NCBI GenBank assembly: GCA_037783415.1
Contig: JAZGTN010000188.1
Coordinates: 310,001-374,000, forward strand
Source: Leptasterias polaris
Lineage: Eukaryota; Echinodermata; Asteroidea; Forcipulatida; Asteriidae
Length of the DNA: 64,000 nt
Direction: 5' to 3'
The stretch's first letter is position 1. Every line of letters starts with the position of its first letter. The translations under genes were made by a program, and so were the position numbers. The notes under the pieces are model-generated. The model ran no database searches and had not been told where the DNA came from. It worked only from the letters and a program-made list of their open reading frames with translations. Positions 57,301 to 64,000 of the stretch are shown here, piece by piece.

Positions 57301-60300
57301 ATTGTGTAAATATAATAATCTATCACAACCTGGGGGTTCTGTGCTTCAACTTTTGAGGAGACTTGATAAATTTAGGCGTTAAAGTTGGCCCTATTTGACC
57401 GGGTAAGTGGAGAAGTGCTTCACGAAAACTGGCAGCAAGTCGGTTTTGGAAAAATACAAATTTTCGCGGTTTTTTCTTCTGGGGTAGTTAGCAAAAATTC
57501 CAAACGGCTGACCTGGCAAAAATTGAAAAGAATTCTGAAGTTCAGTCGTCCGAAAATATGTTTGATTGGTTTTCAAGAGGCTGAGAGACTTTCACGATTT
57601 TTTGAGTATTTTTGAATATTTATCATTTAGCATTGGTTCCTATGGGAGTTTATTTAGTGTGGTGCGCCCTATATATACAACATGGCGGCGCCCGTGCAGC
57701 CATGTTTGTGTTCTGTTTACATTTATGTAGGCTTGAAACAACGACAGTAATGAGTTGTGTGGGGGCATTGTTTGTCACTTTGTTGCTGTTTTTACATTGG
57801 ATACATCATTTCTTTGACTGTAAACTGTTATATAGCAATAATGTTTCTATTTCCTCAAATTACAATACATTTATTAACCGAGAATAATTCAACGTTTCAC
57901 ACTCAAAGAGGGGTTTGCTTTCTAAACCTGCATGGTTAAACTATGAAAAGTAATAAGTATGAGACTGACGGTTTTAGTCACATTCAAAGAATCATGAGCC
58001 AACGTGGCTGGTTGAATATGAAAAAGGAGAGAAAAACCACCAACAGACTATTTGAAGAGGAGTAGGGGAGGTGGTGGATATGTCATCATATATGTCAAGT
58101 TTCCGGAAGGTGAATGCACTCTGATGCGTGTGAAACCCTAGGCCTAGCCCCCAACCAGCAGCCTAAACCCTACACTATACTGTACAACCCTCGGCAAAAA
58201 CCGTAGCCGTCAGCCCAAACCCCAGCCCCCAGCCCAAACCCTACACCCATGCCGAATCATAGCCCCCAGCCCTAACCCTAGCCCCTAGCCGAAATCATAG
58301 CCCCAGCCCAAACCCTAACCCCCAGCCGAGCCTACCCCCAAAGCCCAAAACCCTAGCCGTCAGCCCGGACCCTATCCCCCAGCCCAAACACCTTATTAGC
58401 TTACAGTCTTAACTCTTAACTATATAGTCCAATTGTTCCCGTTCACCCACAATTTATTAACCGTAAAGTGCTCTGGAAGGGCATTTTGCAACAAGCCCCG
58501 CCCACGCCCCGCCCACCCATTCACCCCCCTTATCCCTTATCAGCTAGGTAAAATGAAACTTGGAATGACATTTAAACGTGGTAAAATGACCTATGTATAT
58601 TCTTTTTTGTTATAAAGTTCACCATTTTAAACTCAATATGAATACATGGTTAAAAATGTTGGCGGGTAAGCAAAATCTGCCCCCCCCCCCCTTCTCAGGC
58701 CCTCCCTCTTCAATCCCCTTTCCCTTTTACAGCTTCCACATTAGTTAACCCCCTCTTGTCAACTATTAAAAATAATTGTAAGGCGTTTAGAATCGTATAA
58801 CTAAAAAAAAAAGAGATACGTTTATAACTTGTTGAGTGACTAGGATTTGGATATAACAATTACTGACTTGTGTAATGCAGGTTTTTCTTATCGCATTGCT
58901 TAGAGTACATGTAAATGCTCAAACATGTTTGACCTTGTTGTAGACGAACGCAATAACATTTCCAATTAATTTTTTCAGATATCAAGTCAGTGACTTATTT
59001 TCAACAATTTAAGCATACTTTTTTAACCATAAAGAATAATTAAGTGCCCTTATAGGGCGCACCACACCAAATAAGCCAGAATTAATGCGCCAAGCTACTT
59101 ATCATAATTTGTAAACCCACAACTTATTTTTAATTACAACGTTTTGGGGGTCATGCAATTAATAGATTGTGTAAATATAATAATCTATCACAACCTGGGG
59201 GTTCTGTGCTTCAACTTTTGAGGAGACTTGATAAATTTAGGCGTTAAAGTTGGCCCTATTTGACCGGGTAAGTGGAGAAGTGCTTCACGAAAACTGGCAG
59301 CAAGTCGGTTTTGGAAAAATACAAATTTTCGCGGTTTTTTCTTCTGGGGTAGTTAGCAAAAATTCCAAACGGCTGACCTGGCAAAAATTGAAAAGAATTC
59401 TGAAGTTCAGTCGTCCGAAAATATGTTTGATTGGTTTTCAAGAGGCTGAGAGACTTTCACGATTTTTTGAGTATTTTTGAATATTTATCATTTAGCATTG
59501 GTTCCTATGGGAGTTTATTTAGTGTGGTGCGCCCTATATATACAACATGGCGGCGCCCGTGCAGCCATGTTTGTGTTCTGTTTACATTTATGTAGGCTTG
59601 AAACAACGACAGTAATGAGTTGTGTGGGGGCATTGTTTGTCACTTTGTTGCTGTTTTTACATTGGATACATCATTTCTTTGACTGTAAACTGTTATATAG
59701 CAATAATGTTTCTATTTCCTCAAATTACAATACATTTATTAACCGAGAATAATTCAACGTTTCACACTCAAAGAGGGGTTTGCTTTCTAAACCTGCATGG
59801 TTAAACTATGAAAAGTAATAAGTATGAGACTGACGGTTTTAGTCACATTCAAAGAATCATGAGCCAACGTGGCTGGTTGAATATGAAAAAGGAGAGAAAA
59901 ACCACCAACAGACTATTTGAAGAGGAGTAGGGGAGGTGGTGGATATGTCATCATATATGTCAAGTTTCCGGAAGGTGAATGCACTCTGATGCGTGTGAAA
60001 CCCTAGGCCTAGCCCCCAACCAGCAGCCTAAACCCTACACTATACTGTACAACCCTCGGCAAAAACCGTAGCCGTCAGCCCAAACCCCAGCCCCCAGCCC
60101 AAACCCTACACCCATGCCGAATCATAGCCCCCAGCCCTAACCCTAGCCCCTAGCCGAAATCATAGCCCCAGCCCAAACCCTAACCCCCAGCCGAGCCTAC
60201 CCCCAAAGCCCAAAACCCTAGCCGTCAGCCCGGACCCTATCCCCCAGCCCAAACACCTTATTAGCTTACAGTCTTAACTCTTAACTATATAGTCCAATTG

Positions 60301-63300
60301 TTCCCGTTCACCCACAATTTATTAACCGTAAAGTGCTCTGGAAGGGCATTTTGCAACAAGCCCCGCCCACGCCCCGCCCACCCATTCACCCCCCTTATCC
60401 CTTATCAGCTAGGTAAAATGAAACTTGGAATGACATTTAAACGTGGTAAAATGACCTATGTATATTCTTTTTTGTTATAAAGTTCACCATTTTAAACTCA
60501 ATATGAATACATGGTTAAAAATGTTGGCGGGTAAGCAAAATCTGCCCCCCCCCCCTTCTCAGGCCCTCCCTCTTCAATCCCCTTTCCCTTTTACAGCTTC
60601 CACATTAGTTAACCCCCTCTTGTCAACTATTAAAAATAATTGTAAGGCGTTTAGAATCGTATAACTAAAAAAAAAAGAGATACGTTTATAACTTGTTGAG
60701 TGACTAGGATTTGGATATAACAATTACTGACTTGTGTAATGCAGGTTTTTCTTATCGCATTGCTTAGAGTACATGTAAATGCTCAAACATGTTTGACCTT
60801 GTTGTAGACGAACGCAATAACATTTCCAATTAATTTTTTCAGATATCAAGTCAGTGACTTATTTTCAACAATTTAAGCATACTTTTTTAACCATAAAGAA
60901 TAATTAAGTGCCCTTATAGGGCGCACCACACCAAATAAGCCAGAATTAATGCGCCAAGCTACTTATCATAATTTGTAAACCCACAACTTATTTTTAATTA
61001 CAACGTTTTGGGGGTCATGCAATTAATAGATTGTGTAAATATAATAATCTATCACAACCTGGGGGTTCTGTGCTTCAACTTTTGAGGAGACTTGATAAAT
61101 TTAGGCGTTAAAGTTGGCCCTATTTGACCGGGTAAGTGGAGAAGTGCTTCACGAAAACTGGCAGCAAGTCGGTTTTGGAAAAATACAAATTTTCGCGGTT
61201 TTTTCTTCTGGGGTAGTTAGCAAAAATTCCAAACGGCTGACCTGGCAAAAATTGAAAAGAATTCTGAAGTTCAGTCGTCCGAAAATATGTTTGATTGGTT
61301 TTCAAGAGGCTGAGAGACTTTCACGATTTTTTGAGTATTTTTGAATATTTATCATTTAGCATTGGTTCCTATGGGAGTTTATTTAGTGTGGTGCGCCCTA
61401 TATATACAACATGGCGGCGCCCGTGCAGCCATGTTTGTGTTCTGTTTACATTTATGTAGGCTTGAAACAACGACAGTAATGAGTTGTGTGGGGGCATTGT
61501 TTGTCACTTTGTTGCTGTTTTTACATTGGATACATCATTTCTTTGACTGTAAACTGTTATATAGCAATAATGTTTCTATTTCCTCAAATTACAATACATT
61601 TATTAACCGAGAATAATTCAACGTTTCACACTCAAAGAGGGGTTTGCTTTCTAAACCTGCATGGTTAAACTATGAAAAGTAATAAGTATGAGACTGACGG
61701 TTTTAGTCACATTCAAAGAATCATGAGCCAACGTGGCTGGTTGAATATGAAAAAGGAGAGAAAAACCACCAACAGACTATTTGAAGAGGAGTAGGGGAGG
61801 TGGTGGATATGTCATCATATATGTCAAGTTTCCGGAAGGTGAATGCACTCTGATGCGTGTGAAACCCTAGGCCTAGCCCCCAACCAGCAGCCTAAACCCT
61901 ACACTATACTGTACAACCCTCGGCAAAAACCGTAGCCGTCAGCCCAAACCCCAGCCCCCAGCCCAAACCCTACACCCATGCCGAATCATAGCCCCCAGCC
62001 CTAACCCTAGCCCCTAGCCGAAATCATAGCCCCAGCCCAAACCCTAACCCCCAGCCGAGCCTACCCCCAAAGCCCAAAACCCTAGCCGTCAGCCCGGACC
62101 CTATCCCCCAGCCCAAACACCTTATTAGCTTACAGTCTTAACTCTTAACTATATAGTCCAATTGTTCCCGTTCACCCACAATTTATTAACCGTAAAGTGC
62201 TCTGGAAGGGCATTTTGCAACAAGCCCCGCCCACGCCCCGCCCACCCATTCACCCCCCTTATCCCTTATCAGCTAGGTAAAATGAAACTTGGAATGACAT
62301 TTAAACGTGGTAAAATGACCTATGTATATTCTTTTTTGTTATAAAGTTCACCATTTTAAACTCAATATGAATACATGGTTAAAAATGTTGGCGGGTAAGC
62401 AAAATCTGCCCCCCCCCCCCTTCTCAGGCCCTCCCTCTTCAATCCCCTTTCCCTTTTACAGCTTCCACATTAGTTAACCCCCTCTTGTCAACTATTAAAA
62501 ATAATTGTAAGGCGTTTAGAATCGTATAACTAAAAAAAAAAGAGATACGTTTATAACTTGTTGAGTGACTAGGATTTGGATATAACAATTACTGACTTGT
62601 GTAATGCAGGTTTTTCTTATCGCATTGCTTAGAGTACATGTAAATGCTCAAACATGTTTGACCTTGTTGTAGACGAACGCAATAACATTTCCAATTAATT
62701 TTTTCAGATATCAAGTCAGTGACTTATTTTCAACAATTTAAGCATACTTTTTTAACCATAAAGAATAATTAAGTGCCCTTATAGGGCGCACCACACCAAA
62801 TAAGCCAGAATTAATGCGCCAAGCTACTTATCATAATTTGTAAACCCACAACTTATTTTTAATTACAACGTTTTGGGGGTCATGCAATTAATAGATTGTG
62901 TAAATATAATAATCTATCACAACCTGGGGGTTCTGTGCTTCAACTTTTGAGGAGACTTGATAAATTTAGGCGTTAAAGTTGGCCCTATTTGACCGGGTAA
63001 GTGGAGAAGTGCTTCACGAAAACTGGCAGCAAGTCGGTTTTGGAAAAATACAAATTTTCGCGGTTTTTTCTTCTGGGGTAGTTAGCAAAAATTCCAAACG
63101 GCTGACCTGGCAAAAATTGAAAAGAATTCTGAAGTTCAGTCGTCCGAAAATATGTTTGATTGGTTTTCAAGAGGCTGAGAGACTTTCACGATTTTTTGAG
63201 TATTTTTGAATATTTATCATTTAGCATTGGTTCCTATGGGAGTTTATTTAGTGTGGTGCGCCCTATATATACAACATGGCGGCGCCCGTGCAGCCATGTT

Positions 63301-64000
63301 TGTGTTCTGTTTACATTTATGTAGGCTTGAAACAACGACAGTAATGAGTTGTGTGGGGGCATTGTTTGTCACTTTGTTGCTGTTTTTACATTGGATACAT
63401 CATTTCTTTGACTGTAAACTGTTATATAGCAATAATGTTTCTATTTCCTCAAATTACAATACATTTATTAACCGAGAATAATTCAACGTTTCACACTCAA
63501 AGAGGGGTTTGCTTTCTAAACCTGCATGGTTAAACTATGAAAAGTAATAAGTATGAGACTGACGGTTTTAGTCACATTCAAAGAATCATGAGCCAACGTG
63601 GCTGGTTGAATATGAAAAAGGAGAGAAAAACCACCAACAGACTATTTGAAGAGGAGTAGGGGAGGTGGTGGATATGTCATCATATATGTCAAGTTTCCGG
63701 AAGGTGAATGCACTCTGATGCGTGTGAAACCCTAGGCCTAGCCCCCAACCAGCAGCCTAAACCCTACACTATACTGTACAACCCTCGGCAAAAACCGTAG
63801 CCGTCAGCCCAAACCCCAGCCCCCAGCCCAAACCCTACACCCATGCCGAATCATAGCCCCCAGCCCTAACCCTAGCCCCTAGCCGAAATCATAGCCCCAG
63901 CCCAAACCCTAACCCCCAGCCGAGCCTACCCCCAAAGCCCAAAACCCTAGCCGTCAGCCCGGACCCTATCCCCCAGCCCAAACACCTTATTAGCTTACAG

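Larger units (their letters stand above)
46006..64000. repeat. 1.86-kb macrosatellite, ten units, continues past the window
   Basis: Unit starts: 46,006; 47,868; 49,731; 51,595; 53,460; 55,324; 57,188; 59,053; 60,917; 62,782 (the last is partial). Periods are 1,863 to 1,865 bp after the slightly different first unit. Each unit is a 483-bp MITE-like element, then about 1,380 bp of spacer with a C-rich telomere-like block, a CCCCGCCCACG tract, and poly-C and poly-A runs. By eye the only differences between units are one T-run (T5 in units 1-2, T6 after) and the poly-C run (C12 in units 4, 7 and 9, otherwise C11). Small open frames recur in every unit only because the DNA is identical; none resembles a known protein. 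Confidence 0.97.

Noticed and set aside
46428..63481. 91-codon frame with a hydrophobic segment present in all ten satellite units
   Set aside because: It persists only because units are identical; it spans the MITE tip and has no known similarity, so conservation is not evidence of selection.

Overview
This window is eukaryotic, animal, repeat-dominated DNA. The evidence is split LDL-receptor class A exons with good splice sites, nuclear tRNA genes with internal A and B boxes, a DIRS retrotransposon, a piggyBac transposon, a non-LTR retrotransposon 3' end, and degenerate telomere-like CCCTAA tracts. The mix fits a marine invertebrate (echinoderm, hemichordate, cephalochordate or similar), but the species cannot be named from sequence alone.

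Layout. (1) 1-25,048: a very large tandem array of tRNA-Asp genes and derivatives. I count 153 copies, three of them partial, at one per about 155 bp. Copies up to 10,313 are on the + strand; all copies from 10,896 on are on the - strand, so the two halves converge. Many copies carry extra tandem T-arms, a few have changed anticodons, and about 2-kb higher-order repeats are visible in both halves. A non-LTR retrotransposon 3' end, broken into two opposed pieces, sits exactly at the strand switch. (2) 26,604-29,252: exons of a multi-domain LDLa protein, with twelve complete domains and one truncated. Six domains are near-identical tandem copies inside one exon. (3) 30,052-35,129: a DIRS-type tyrosine-recombinase retrotransposon on the - strand with inverted termini and the diagnostic internal complementary region. 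Its ORFs are frameshifted. (4) 36,483-40,302: a piggyBac transposon with matching 13-bp terminal repeats, flanked by TTAT rather than TTAA, and a transposase broken by one in-frame stop. Its 3' part is full of G-tract repeats. (5) 40,307-46,005: AT-rich non-coding DNA with three copies of an unclassified dispersed repeat and a 773-bp element with inverted ends. (6) 46,006-64,000 (runs off the window): ten head-to-tail copies of a 1,863-1,865-bp macrosatellite. Each unit is a 483-bp MITE-like element plus a 1.38-kb spacer holding a 270-bp C-rich telomere-like block.

No genes here work together as a pathway. The LDLa gene is the only probable host protein gene. The remaining ORFs are mobile-element genes, all visibly broken, or chance frames within repeats. 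The most unusual parts are the convergent tRNA-Asp array with its T-arm expansions, and the nearly invariant macrosatellite.
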